37,610 nt of DNA from Candidatus Methanophagales archaeon (GTDB lineage Archaea > Halobacteriota > Syntropharchaeia > Alkanophagales > Methanospirareceae), in assembly GCA_030602585.1 (NCBI GenBank), contig JAUVZJ010000018.1, positions 1 through 37,610 on the forward strand, in the 5' to 3' direction. A program made the position numbers and the translations under genes. Under the pieces are notes generated by a model. The model searched no databases. It was not told the DNA's origin and was given only the letters and a program-made list of their open reading frames with translations. Below are positions 31,241-37,610 of the stretch, piece by piece. Each line of letters opens with the position of its first letter. Position 1 is the first letter of the stretch.

Positions 31241-31778
31241 GAATGTCGTTTACTTTGAATCGTAAAAAGAACGTGAGCAGGGCGAATATCAAAACCACGA
31301 GTTCGATTCCACTTCCAATGATAGGGATTTCCGGCACTGACGGGCTTGGAGTAATTACATATTCTATCTCACCCACGTTACCGGGAATTATCCACGTGAA
31401 AAGGGCACTCAAACCTGTCTCCTTCAGACCAAACCAGAATTCGAGGTTATAGCTCTTTTCAGAAAGCGGATAGAACAGAAATACACCGTTATAAAAAGCA
31501 TCTAAGAATATGTGGAATGCTAAGAGTAAAGAAGCGAAAATGAAGTATTTATCCTTTACCATGTTGACCTTTAAACGCTTGAGGCTAATCAAAAGGAGTA
31601 GGGGACTGAATACTACAACCAGATTATGGAATGTTGCCCTATGCACGCCTATAAAAGAATCGAAGTCGCTTAAGAGTCCAAAAGGAAGCAAAAACAAAGC
31701 GGGCTTAAAATCTTCATCCTTCAAGCAAGAAGCGAGGAAGAAAAGTGTCAAAGCAAGATGAAGCCCGGTGCTTGACAT
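31212..31778 (-). CDS. DUF457/YdjM-like membrane protein (metal-dependent hydrolase-type)
   Basis: The 188-residue protein has four or five membrane segments and the histidine/aspartate pattern of the DUF457 (membrane-bound metal-dependent hydrolase) family: STGLHLALTL, LLSDFDSFIGVHRATFHN and HIFLDAFYNGVFLFYPLS. The function is unknown. The last ~10 residues (ILYRREHGER) and the stop codon lie in the 92-bp mobile-element copy, so the natural C-terminus was replaced by the insertion. Confidence 0.75.
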   Translation of the reverse strand: MSSTGLHLALTLFFLASCLKDEDFKPALFLLPFGLLSDFDSFIGVHRATFHNLVVVFSPLLLLISLKRLKVNMVKDKYFIFASLLLAFHIFLDAFYNGVFLFYPLSEKSYNLEFWFGLKETGLSALFTWIIPGNVGEIEYVITPSPSVPEIPIIGSGIELVVLIFALLTFFLRFKVNDILYRREHGER

Positions 31779-31800
31779 TTTCTATCTTTTACCTCTATAA

Positions 31801-31840
31801 TTTCTATTTTGCACTTGCCATTTTACTTTTGCATTCTCAT
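31801..31840. repeat. Degenerate GCAAAATG-type repeat
   Basis: TTTTGCACTTGCCATTTTAC followed by TTTTGCATTCTC resembles the tracts at 10418 and 18987. It lies in the leader of the DUF457-like gene. Confidence 0.5.
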
Positions 31841-31859
31841 CACCGCCGCCGTGTCAGGC

Positions 31860-32675
31860 TCAGGCGATTTTGGTCTCATCTTTTAAACTCTTTGCAAATG
31901 CCTCTACCTCGCGAAGCATGTTCTTCTCTTCTGACCTCAATCCCTCCTCTATTAATCTTATGAACGCACTACCCACGATTGCACCATCTGCGACCTCGCA
32001 AACCGTTTTTACGTGCTCTTGCTTTGAGATACCAAATCCAACCGCCAGTGGCACATCTCTATCCCTCGATAATTCCCTTTCCTTTATCCTTCCGATAAGT
32101 GGATGTATCGTATCAGAAAGCTTCTCCCTCGCCCCTGTTACGCCAAGCAGTGATACAACATAAATAAATCCGGACGCCGCATCCAGAATCTTCGCCATTC
32201 TCTTCTCCGTCGTCGTAGGTGCAATAAGGAAGATTAAATCGGTTTCATACCCCTCGCATAATTTTAGCAACGGTTTTGACTCCTCCACGGGCAAATCCGG
32301 CACGATTAACCCACTTATCCCTGCGGATTCGCAATCGTTCACGAATCGTTCCAGCCCCCTTTGTAACACCAGATTGTAATAAGTAAGGCAAACCTTTTCC
32401 ACTCCTTTTATTCCCGCAACGACATCAAAATATAAATCCGTATTCATTCCTGCTCTTAGACTGCTTTCACTCGCTCGCTGTATCGTAATACCATCTGCAA
32501 TGGGGTCCGAGAAGGGCAAGCCAAGCTCTAAAATATCCACTCCACCCCTGATTAAGGCATCTGCTATTTTTGTGGTCTCCTCAGCAGTGGGATAACCCGC
32601 AGTGATGAAACCTATCAAAGCTTTCTCATTCTTTTTCTTCAGCTCTTTGAATTTTTCTTCTAAAGTCATGTTCAT
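31860..32675 (-). CDS. trpA: Tryptophan synthase alpha chain
   Basis: The 271-residue protein is a TrpA TIM barrel. The catalytic pair is E50 (DILELGLPFSDP) and D61 (IADGITIQRA). IAPTTTEKRM, VVSLLGVTGARE, and the phosphate-binding GFGISKQEHV and GSAFIRLIEE are in place. It splits indole-3-glycerol phosphate to indole. The window has no trpB or other trp gene next to it, so it is separate from a classical trp operon here. A large 178-nt gap upstream carries an AT-rich promoter-like stretch (TTTATTTATTATTTT, ~32714-32728). Confidence 0.95.
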   Translation of the reverse strand: MNMTLEEKFKELKKKNEKALIGFITAGYPTAEETTKIADALIRGGVDILELGLPFSDPIADGITIQRASESSLRAGMNTDLYFDVVAGIKGVEKVCLTYYNLVLQRGLERFVNDCESAGISGLIVPDLPVEESKPLLKLCEGYETDLIFLIAPTTTEKRMAKILDAASGFIYVVSLLGVTGAREKLSDTIHPLIGRIKERELSRDRDVPLAVGFGISKQEHVKTVCEVADGAIVGSAFIRLIEEGLRSEEKNMLREVEAFAKSLKDETKIA

Positions 32676-32853
32676 CCCCTCATCAACCCTCTTAATAATA
32701 AAAAAGAGAGAGTTTATTTATTATTTTCTTCTCCTCGAAGTTGCTGTTGCAAGCACGACACTCTCAACACACCAAGTAGGGCGAGCGACCAAGCCGATTA
32801 ATATTTTTCCACATTCACAAGCTTGATTCTTGCCGTAGATGTTCGCACTACCA

Positions 32854-33123
32854 TTATTTTTTTATCGCGACTTCCAATAAGTCACCGATAAACGTGCCAG
32901 CTATGAATATAATCACAAGGAATACCACTTCTATAAACATTCCAATCGTGGTCGCTGCAAAGAGAAGGGGTCCACCCACGAAAAAACCGATAATCCCAAA
33001 AATTATTCCAAGAATAATACCGTACATAATACCCTTTTTGAAAAGTTCCCATCGCTTTTCCTTCCCGGGTTTCACGTAGCCGTAAACCAGTCCAATAATA
33101 AACGCAAGTAACTCAAGTATCAT
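32854..33123 (-). CDS. Small glycine-rich membrane protein
   Basis: The 89-residue protein is not assigned. It has three hydrophobic segments (LELLAFIIGLVYGYV, IMYGIILGIIFGIIGFFVGG, FIEVVFLVIIFIAGTFIGDL) with regular glycines. A TTG start five codons upstream is possible, but GGAGGT lies 7 nt before the ATG at 33123. A TATA-like box (33156-33165) supports its own promoter. Confidence 0.7.
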   Translation of the reverse strand: MILELLAFIIGLVYGYVKPGKEKRWELFKKGIMYGIILGIIFGIIGFFVGGPLLFAATTIGMFIEVVFLVIIFIAGTFIGDLLEVAIKK

Positions 33124-33155
33124 TTTTTTTACCTCCAACGTTCTACGGGTGAAGG

Positions 33156-33165
33156 ATATATATAA
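33156..33165 (-). promoter_or_regulatory. TATA box for the small glycine-rich membrane protein
   Basis: TTATATATAT on the minus strand lies ~35 nt before the ATG at 33123, implying a very short leader that still includes the GGAGGT ribosome site. Confidence 0.55.
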
Positions 33166-33231
33166 GCTTTTCGAAATGTTCCTTTGGACAGAAGGCGGAT
33201 GAAGATTTCACCTGACGGCGACAATGAACCT

Positions 33232-33324
33232 AAAAATCCCAAATCTCAATACATACCAATAAGCCCTTTCAGGGCTTGCGAGGTCGTGGGGCAGAGCCCA
33301 CGATGCCTGGAATTTGGGATTTTT
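33232..33324. repeat. Structured repeat element with nested hairpins, copy 2 of the double-hairpin family
   Basis: Outer perfect 13-bp inverted repeats AAAAATCCCAAAT (33232-33244) and ATTTGGGATTTTT (33312-33324) enclose two hairpins. One is AGCCCTTTCAGGGCT (33262-33276). The other is TCGTGGG-GCAGAG-CCCACGA (33284-33303). The inner part aligns with the copy at 12968-13012. Confidence 0.75.
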
Positions 33325-33374
33325 CAGGACAGGATTTTTGACGACTTACGTAATTAAACGCGGCGCGCAATTCG

Positions 33375-33680
33375 CTAAATCTTCTGTATGCTCTCTATCA
33401 ACGATTTACCCAGTTCTGAAAGCCGGTAGTATGCTGCATCTCCTCGCTCTATCTTTTCCACAACACCTTGTTTGAGAAGCGAATTTGCCGCATCGAACCT
33501 GTTCCCCATTCCTCTCAGTCCACCAAGGATATTTGTGGGGTCTATCCCGGTGTTCCTGGAAATCTCCGCGGGATATGAAGCCTTAGGATAGATTTTATAG
33601 AGATACATTACAATCTCGGTTCTCACTCTACTCCTTCTGAGCGAACGCAATACTTCCTCAAATCCTACTTCCTCGCTCAT
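33375..33680 (-). CDS. Winged-helix transcriptional regulator
   Basis: The 101-residue protein is a single winged-helix domain. SRVRTEIVMYLYKIYPKASY, PAEISRNTGIDPTNILGGLR (recognition helix region) and GVVEKIERGDAAYYRLSELG (wing) are in order. Its start overlaps the response regulator's stop by 4 nt, so it is translationally coupled. In such archaeal operons a receiver-only protein and a separate regulator replace the bacterial one-protein design; the direct link is inferred. Confidence 0.82.
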   Translation of the reverse strand: MSEEVGFEEVLRSLRRSRVRTEIVMYLYKIYPKASYPAEISRNTGIDPTNILGGLRGMGNRFDAANSLLKQGVVEKIERGDAAYYRLSELGKSLIESIQKI

Positions 33681-34066
33681 TCCTCTCTTTTCCTCAACAA
33701 TTTTTCAAGCACATCCGATAGATTTTTTACGGTGAAAGGCTTCCACAGGTATTCATCCGCTCCCGCTTCCAGCGCTGCTTTCCTCTGCTCCGGTGCGCCC
33801 AATGCGGTAATCACGAGTATAAGGGCATTCGAGTCGTGCTTTTTTATCTCCCCTATCGCTTGAATCCCATCCATCACCTCCATCACCAGGTCCATGGTAA
33901 CGAGGTCAGGCTTCAATTCTTTATATTTCTCCACTGCTTCCTTACCATCAACAGCGAAGCCCACCACTTCATATTTCTTCCCCTCCTGTTCCAGCATCTC
34001 AACCAGCATCTCACGCATGTATGCCGCATCTTCCACAATCAATATCCTCTTCTTCTGCATCTTCAC
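33677..34066 (-). CDS. CheY-like single-domain response regulator
   Basis: The 129-residue protein is a receiver domain without an output domain. The acidic pair is E12-D13 in ILIVEDAAYMRE, the phosphoacceptor is D59 in LVTMDLVMEVMDG, with T87 in VITALG and K109 in LWKPF. The histidine kinase ends 8 nt upstream on the same strand and the wHTH gene overlaps its end. Confidence 0.93.
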   Translation of the reverse strand: MKMQKKRILIVEDAAYMREMLVEMLEQEGKKYEVVGFAVDGKEAVEKYKELKPDLVTMDLVMEVMDGIQAIGEIKKHDSNALILVITALGAPEQRKAALEAGADEYLWKPFTVKNLSDVLEKLLRKREE

Positions 34067-34074
34067 CCCTCCTT

Positions 34075-36228
34075 TTATTTTTGTCTTTTTGGCATAGTAA
34101 AGAAGAATTTTGAGCCTTTTTCAAGTTCACTTGTTGCCCATACTCTACCGCCATGCAACTTTACATACTCCTTGACTATGGATAAACCCAGCCCAAGACT
34201 CCCTGACTTCCGTGTCAATGAGGTATCAACCATGTAAAATCGCTCAAAAATCTTTGGCAGATGTTCCCCTGGAATCCCAATCCCTGTATCCGCAACGCAA
34301 ACACGTATATCCTTTCCCCTATCCACAACCATGATGTCTATTCTCCCTCCCTCATGAGTATATTTGATTGCATTGGAAATCAAGTTAGTGAAAATAGCGG
34401 TTATCTTCAGCTTATCAGCTTGAATTTCTATCTCAGGGATGACTATGGCGATTTTTTGTTTTCTCACCTTTGCTTCCGGTTCAAGACTCTTAACCACTTC
34501 CCGCACCACTCCCTGGATGGAGAACTCATCCAAAATCCGCTCTACCTTCCTACTGTCAATGCGTGCGAGTTCTAACATCCGATTAATCATCTTCTCAAGT
34601 TGTCTTGCACACTTCTCTATGTTACGAATATATTTTCTCCCCTTATCGGTATGTTCGATACGCTCCAGCAGACTTGCATATCCTACAATTGGCGCAAGAG
34701 GGGACCGCATCTCATGGTATGCCACGTTAAGGAAATCCTTCTTCATTTTATCCAGCTCCGCAAGTTTTTCGCAGGTCTCACGCAGATCATACTCCTTCAT
34801 TTTTAACTCTGTGATGTCAAGCAAAGAGGCGATACACCTTTTTGCACCCGGGATTGGTTCTATACAGGTATTCACGTGCTTTATTTCTCCATTACGGCTA
34901 ACGAACTTGAATACACAGCATGCAGGCGCTCCTCCTTTTCTTCTTTCATCGTGATACTTATTCACCCTTTCTAAGTCTTCTTCAGCAATGAATTCAGTCC
35001 ACTTTTTGTCCTCTATTTCTTCCCTCGAATACCCGCTCAGAATCTCAAATTCTTTATTGGCCAATGATATTTTTTTATCTTCCTCAATAACACACAAAGC
35101 GGTGAGTGCATGCTCGAAAATCACCATATATCGGTCCTTAGCCTCCTTCAGCTCCTCTTCTATCCGCTTTCGCTTACTTATGTCTCTAAATATCGTTAAT
35201 TTTGATATACTGCCGTCAATATTCTTCAGAGGTGTCTCAATGAGGTCATAAGTCTTGTTCTTCATACGAGAGTGCCACTCCCACCTCACTGTCTTTTCTT
35301 TCATTACCTCTGTATTTTTGCACAGCGGACAGGGCTCTTCCCTATCATGAAACACCTTATAGCAAATACCGCCTACCTGGTCTCCAAACTCATCAATCAA
35401 AACCCTGTTCATAAACTCTACTTTATAGTCTCCTGATACAATGTACACGCCGTCAGCCATGCTCTCAAGTATCAAATCCAGGTTGTCCCGCTTTTCTTTT
35501 ATTTTCTCTTCTAACTCCGCTATTTTTGTTATATCTCTGCTCACACGGACAGTGCCAACCGGCAAGCCTTTTTTGTCCTTTAACAATGCCGCAGACATGC
35601 TGATGTGTACAGGCTTTTTATCTTTATTTAACACGGTTGTTCTATAATTTTTAAGCTCTCCTTCTCTCAGCGCAATTTCCATTATTTTATCCGCTTCTTC
35701 AGGGTCAGCAAAAAATTTTTTGTTTGGGGTTCCTATTACCTCATCGGCAGTATAACCCATGTAGTCTTCTGCTGCTTTGTTCCAGGAACGCACTATCCCT
35801 TCCTTATCCACAACGACAATCGCATCCGCAGAACTCTTAATAATATCATTCAGATAATCTTTTGTTTCTCTTAGCTCCTCTTCCACTTTTGCTCTTTTCT
35901 CGCTTACAAGCCCGATAACATACGCCACCACTACAAGAATAGCACTCCGTTCAAAAACATCTACTGAAAGATGGGTCAGAGGATAGGTTACGAGAATATA
36001 GAAGAAGCTGAGAAAAAGAGCGACGTAAATAGCTTTTTTATGATACCACACCCCGGCTAAGAGGATAGGGATATAGAAAAGATGAGTATATACCCTTGTT
36101 TCGCCCTTACTGGCGAGATAAAAAGTTAAGACGACACATGCTAATACTGCGAAAAACAATATAAGAATTTTATAGTCCAATCCTTTTACGTTTTGCTGCC
36201 CCATTATTTCCCGCACTCTATCCCTCAT
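34075..36228 (-). CDS. Membrane-bound PAS-domain sensor histidine kinase
   Basis: The 717-residue protein has four membrane segments in the first 110 residues. Three PAS domains follow (about 125-240, 250-355 and 365-475). The second has C289, C300 and C303 in GGICYKVFHDREEPCPLC, a cysteine pattern seen in redox or metal-linked PAS domains. HisKA has the phosphoacceptor H505 in YHEMRSPLAPIVG. The ATPase domain has NLISNAIKYT, DTGIGIP and GLGLSIVKEY. It is the probable sensor for the CheY-like and winged-helix proteins in the same row. The promoter is in the 165-nt gap shared with the plus-strand gene at 36394. Confidence 0.93.
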   Translation of the reverse strand: MRDRVREIMGQQNVKGLDYKILILFFAVLACVVLTFYLASKGETRVYTHLFYIPILLAGVWYHKKAIYVALFLSFFYILVTYPLTHLSVDVFERSAILVVVAYVIGLVSEKRAKVEEELRETKDYLNDIIKSSADAIVVVDKEGIVRSWNKAAEDYMGYTADEVIGTPNKKFFADPEEADKIMEIALREGELKNYRTTVLNKDKKPVHISMSAALLKDKKGLPVGTVRVSRDITKIAELEEKIKEKRDNLDLILESMADGVYIVSGDYKVEFMNRVLIDEFGDQVGGICYKVFHDREEPCPLCKNTEVMKEKTVRWEWHSRMKNKTYDLIETPLKNIDGSISKLTIFRDISKRKRIEEELKEAKDRYMVIFEHALTALCVIEEDKKISLANKEFEILSGYSREEIEDKKWTEFIAEEDLERVNKYHDERRKGGAPACCVFKFVSRNGEIKHVNTCIEPIPGAKRCIASLLDITELKMKEYDLRETCEKLAELDKMKKDFLNVAYHEMRSPLAPIVGYASLLERIEHTDKGRKYIRNIEKCARQLEKMINRMLELARIDSRKVERILDEFSIQGVVREVVKSLEPEAKVRKQKIAIVIPEIEIQADKLKITAIFTNLISNAIKYTHEGGRIDIMVVDRGKDIRVCVADTGIGIPGEHLPKIFERFYMVDTSLTRKSGSLGLGLSIVKEYVKLHGGRVWATSELEKGSKFFFTMPKRQK

Positions 36229-36312
36229 TGTTTCTCTTCTTTATAATATTAGCAATAATGTTATTATTTTTTAGATACTTATGATTGTGCCAGAGTCAGA
36301 GTAAATAATCGA

Positions 36313-36326
36313 AATATATTTATATA
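36313..36326 (+). promoter_or_regulatory. TATA box for the duplicated membrane protein
   Basis: ATATATTTATATAC lies 68-81 nt before the ATG at 36394 and predicts a leader of ~45 nt. A GAAGGAG stretch (36373-36379) lies in that leader, 14 nt before the ATG. Confidence 0.5.
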
Positions 36327-36393
36327 CCCTGCTCAAGATATACAAATGTAAATAAAGCGATACTGTCGAAGAGAAGGAGTTTTTCAGATAAAA

Positions 36394-37326
36394 ATGGGCA
36401 TAAAAGATTCCGTAGGCAAAGCGATGATGGATAAACGAATAATGGCAGTGATAATAGCAGTAGCGATTTTGTGGCGAATAGCTATAAGCCTTGACAAAGA
36501 GATAGACCTTTGGGAAAGTATCTGCTCGGGTGTCGCTCTTTTCATCATGGGCTGGGCTCTCTTTGCTTACATGTATTCCATGTCCCTGAAAGAGACGAGC
36601 TGGTTAATTTCAAATAAAATGGCTCAGGGGGTTGCCGTTAGCCTGAGCGCAATAAATATTTATGTTATTGTTTACTATGGAATGAGATGGTTCGAGTTAC
36701 TGCACGAAGGAGTTTGGGAGCCGCATGATTTCCTTTTACGAGATATAAGATACGTCATGTTAGTGTTGTGTTATTGCGGCATATTATGGTCGGCGGGTTA
36801 CCTGAAAAAGATGCACGATAATTATATGCTGCTAACCAAAGAAATGCCCGAGATGCATAAAATAGGCGTGCGAGAAGCTTTATTCAGGGTGATAACTGAT
36901 GAACGAACGGTAATAGTGATAATAGGAACAGCGTTCTTATGGCGATCGGTCATAAGCCTTGACAAGGAGATAGCGCTTTGGGAAAGTATGTGTTCAGGTG
37001 TTGGTCTTTTCATAATGGGCTGGACTCTCTTCGGTTACATAAGTTCATTGACTTTGAGAGTGACCAGACCAAGCATGATAAAGATTTATCATGGGATTGC
37101 CCTTGGTTTATGTGCTATAAACTTTCACGTTATTATTTATTACGGGATGAGATGGTATAGATTGATAGGCATGGAAGAGGAATTAGTGCCAATTGGTTTT
37201 ATCTTCAGAGATATAAGATTTTTTATGTTAGTTATATTTTATTGCACGGCAATAGTATTATCGAAGTGGCTGGAAAAGGCATCTGAGCAGTGCGAGTTCT
37301 TGATTAAGAAAGAATCGAAAGCGTAA
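36394..37326 (+). CDS. Internally duplicated membrane protein
   Basis: The 310-residue protein has about eight membrane segments in two homologous halves, 156 residues apart. The half-starts are DKRIMAVIIAVAILWRIAIS and DERTVIVIIGTAFLWRSVIS. Shared motifs are LDKEI.LWES.CSGV.LFIMGW.LF.Y, YYGMRW and LRDIRY/FRDIRF. The family is not recognised. The charged, invariant DKEI.LWES and RDIR pieces suggest a functional membrane site repeated in each half. It is divergent from the histidine kinase and could be in its regulon. Confidence 0.8.
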   Translation: MGIKDSVGKAMMDKRIMAVIIAVAILWRIAISLDKEIDLWESICSGVALFIMGWALFAYMYSMSLKETSWLISNKMAQGVAVSLSAINIYVIVYYGMRWFELLHEGVWEPHDFLLRDIRYVMLVLCYCGILWSAGYLKKMHDNYMLLTKEMPEMHKIGVREALFRVITDERTVIVIIGTAFLWRSVISLDKEIALWESMCSGVGLFIMGWTLFGYISSLTLRVTRPSMIKIYHGIALGLCAINFHVIIYYGMRWYRLIGMEEELVPIGFIFRDIRFFMLVIFYCTAIVLSKWLEKASEQCEFLIKKESKA

Positions 37327-37493
37327 ATAGCTACGCAAGAAGAAAAGAGCCCTCAATTAAGTCATTTTTTAGAAAAAAGAAAGTGTTTACAAACCTTTTT
37401 TTCAAGCATGCGCTATCTAAAAATTCACTAAGGTTAACTAAAAAATTTGATAGCTCCGATACATTTAAGACCTGTATAGTTGGCTTTTCCCCC

Positions 37494-37610
37494 CTACATT
37501 TCGAACTCAATTTCAATTGACTCTTTAAGTAGGTCAGGGAACCCCATCTTTCTAAGCGTCTCTTGGACATTTTTTGTAACATTGAGATACCACGTCTTTA
37601 CCTGATGGCC
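37494..37610 (-). CDS. 3' end of an unknown gene, cut by the window edge
   Basis: The minus strand reads GHQVKTWYLNVTKNVQETLR, then KMGFPDLLKESIEIEFEM and a stop at 37494-37496. It is open to the window end. The mix of residues looks like a real protein. No family is recognisable from 38 residues. Confidence 0.5.
   Translation of the reverse strand, partial: GHQVKTWYLNVTKNVQETLRKMGFPDLLKESIEIEFEM

Noticed and set aside
37331-37582. Minus-strand frame of 83 codons at the right edge
   Set aside because: The other minus-strand frame (37494-37610) reads as a more protein-like C-terminus, and the two cannot both be coding.

Overview
The window reads as a piece of an archaeal chromosome from the methanogen/ANME branch of the Euryarchaeota. 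The genes for information processing are archaeal: aCPSF1 beta-CASP nuclease, proteasome beta subunit, aIF5A, RNA polymerase subunit L, exosome Csl4, aRF1, SRP19, Tsr3, a class II glycyl-tRNA synthetase, the archaeosine enzyme RaSEA and an intron-containing tRNA-Gly. A tyramine-glutamate ligase-like ATP-grasp gene (methanofuran branch) and an MJ0400-like ADTH synthase point to a methanogen-type metabolism. The ~37.6 kb size would fit an environmental fosmid insert, and a Methanophagales/ANME-1 or Syntrophoarchaeales source is a reasonable guess, but the sequence alone does not prove either. No rRNA, CRISPR array or complete transposase was found.

Layout. 1-7 kb (minus): ADTH synthase, aCPSF1, then a compact set read as repeat protein > ATP-grasp (frameshifted) > JAMM protease > RibL > NikR > PsmB. 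7.1 kb (plus): a 28-codon basic ORF resembling the COX24/mS38 ribosomal peptide, apparently starting at ATT. 7.2-8.25 kb: CNNM/CorC transporter. 8.4-12.9 kb (plus): aIF5A, an EF-Tu-domain-2-like protein, a four-CBS protein, a helical protein, GlyRS and an unknown protein. 12.87-13.4 kb: repeat-rich gene-poor DNA with the stump of a PHP-domain gene. 13.4-14.95 kb (plus): two adjacent unrecognised paralogues. 15-24 kb (mostly minus): ArgD-like aminotransferase, TumE-type toxin-antitoxin, SRP19, TraB, aRF1, tRNA-Gly, RpoL, Csl4, a plus-strand RuvC, EMC6-like protein, SppA and Fe-ADH. 24-33 kb: RaSEA, a secreted phosphoesterase, GNAT, Tsr3, P-loop protein, a GxxExxY cassette with terminal inverted repeats, a nucleoside-recognition (Gate) membrane protein, site-2 protease, tRNA-Gln, DUF457-like protein and TrpA. 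33-37.6 kb: a wHTH / CheY / PAS histidine kinase operon, an internally duplicated membrane protein, and the 3' end of an unknown gene.

The most striking feature is the repeat ecology. One ~40-nt hairpin plus GATCAAA repeat family occurs as a 39-bp in-frame array inside traB, inside the tRNA-Gly intron, directly downstream of that tRNA, and in the 12.9 kb intergenic region. A GxxExxY gene sits inside an element with terminal inverted repeats, and a 92-bp internally deleted copy lies 1.7 kb away and supplies the last residues of a membrane protein. A third, double-hairpin family has copies at 12.97 and 33.26 kb. Other points of note: a homopolymer frameshift in the ATP-grasp gene, a RuvC resolvase in an archaeon, an aRF1 without its zinc-ribbon mini-domain, and a four-repeat protein with an A-B-B-A arrangement.
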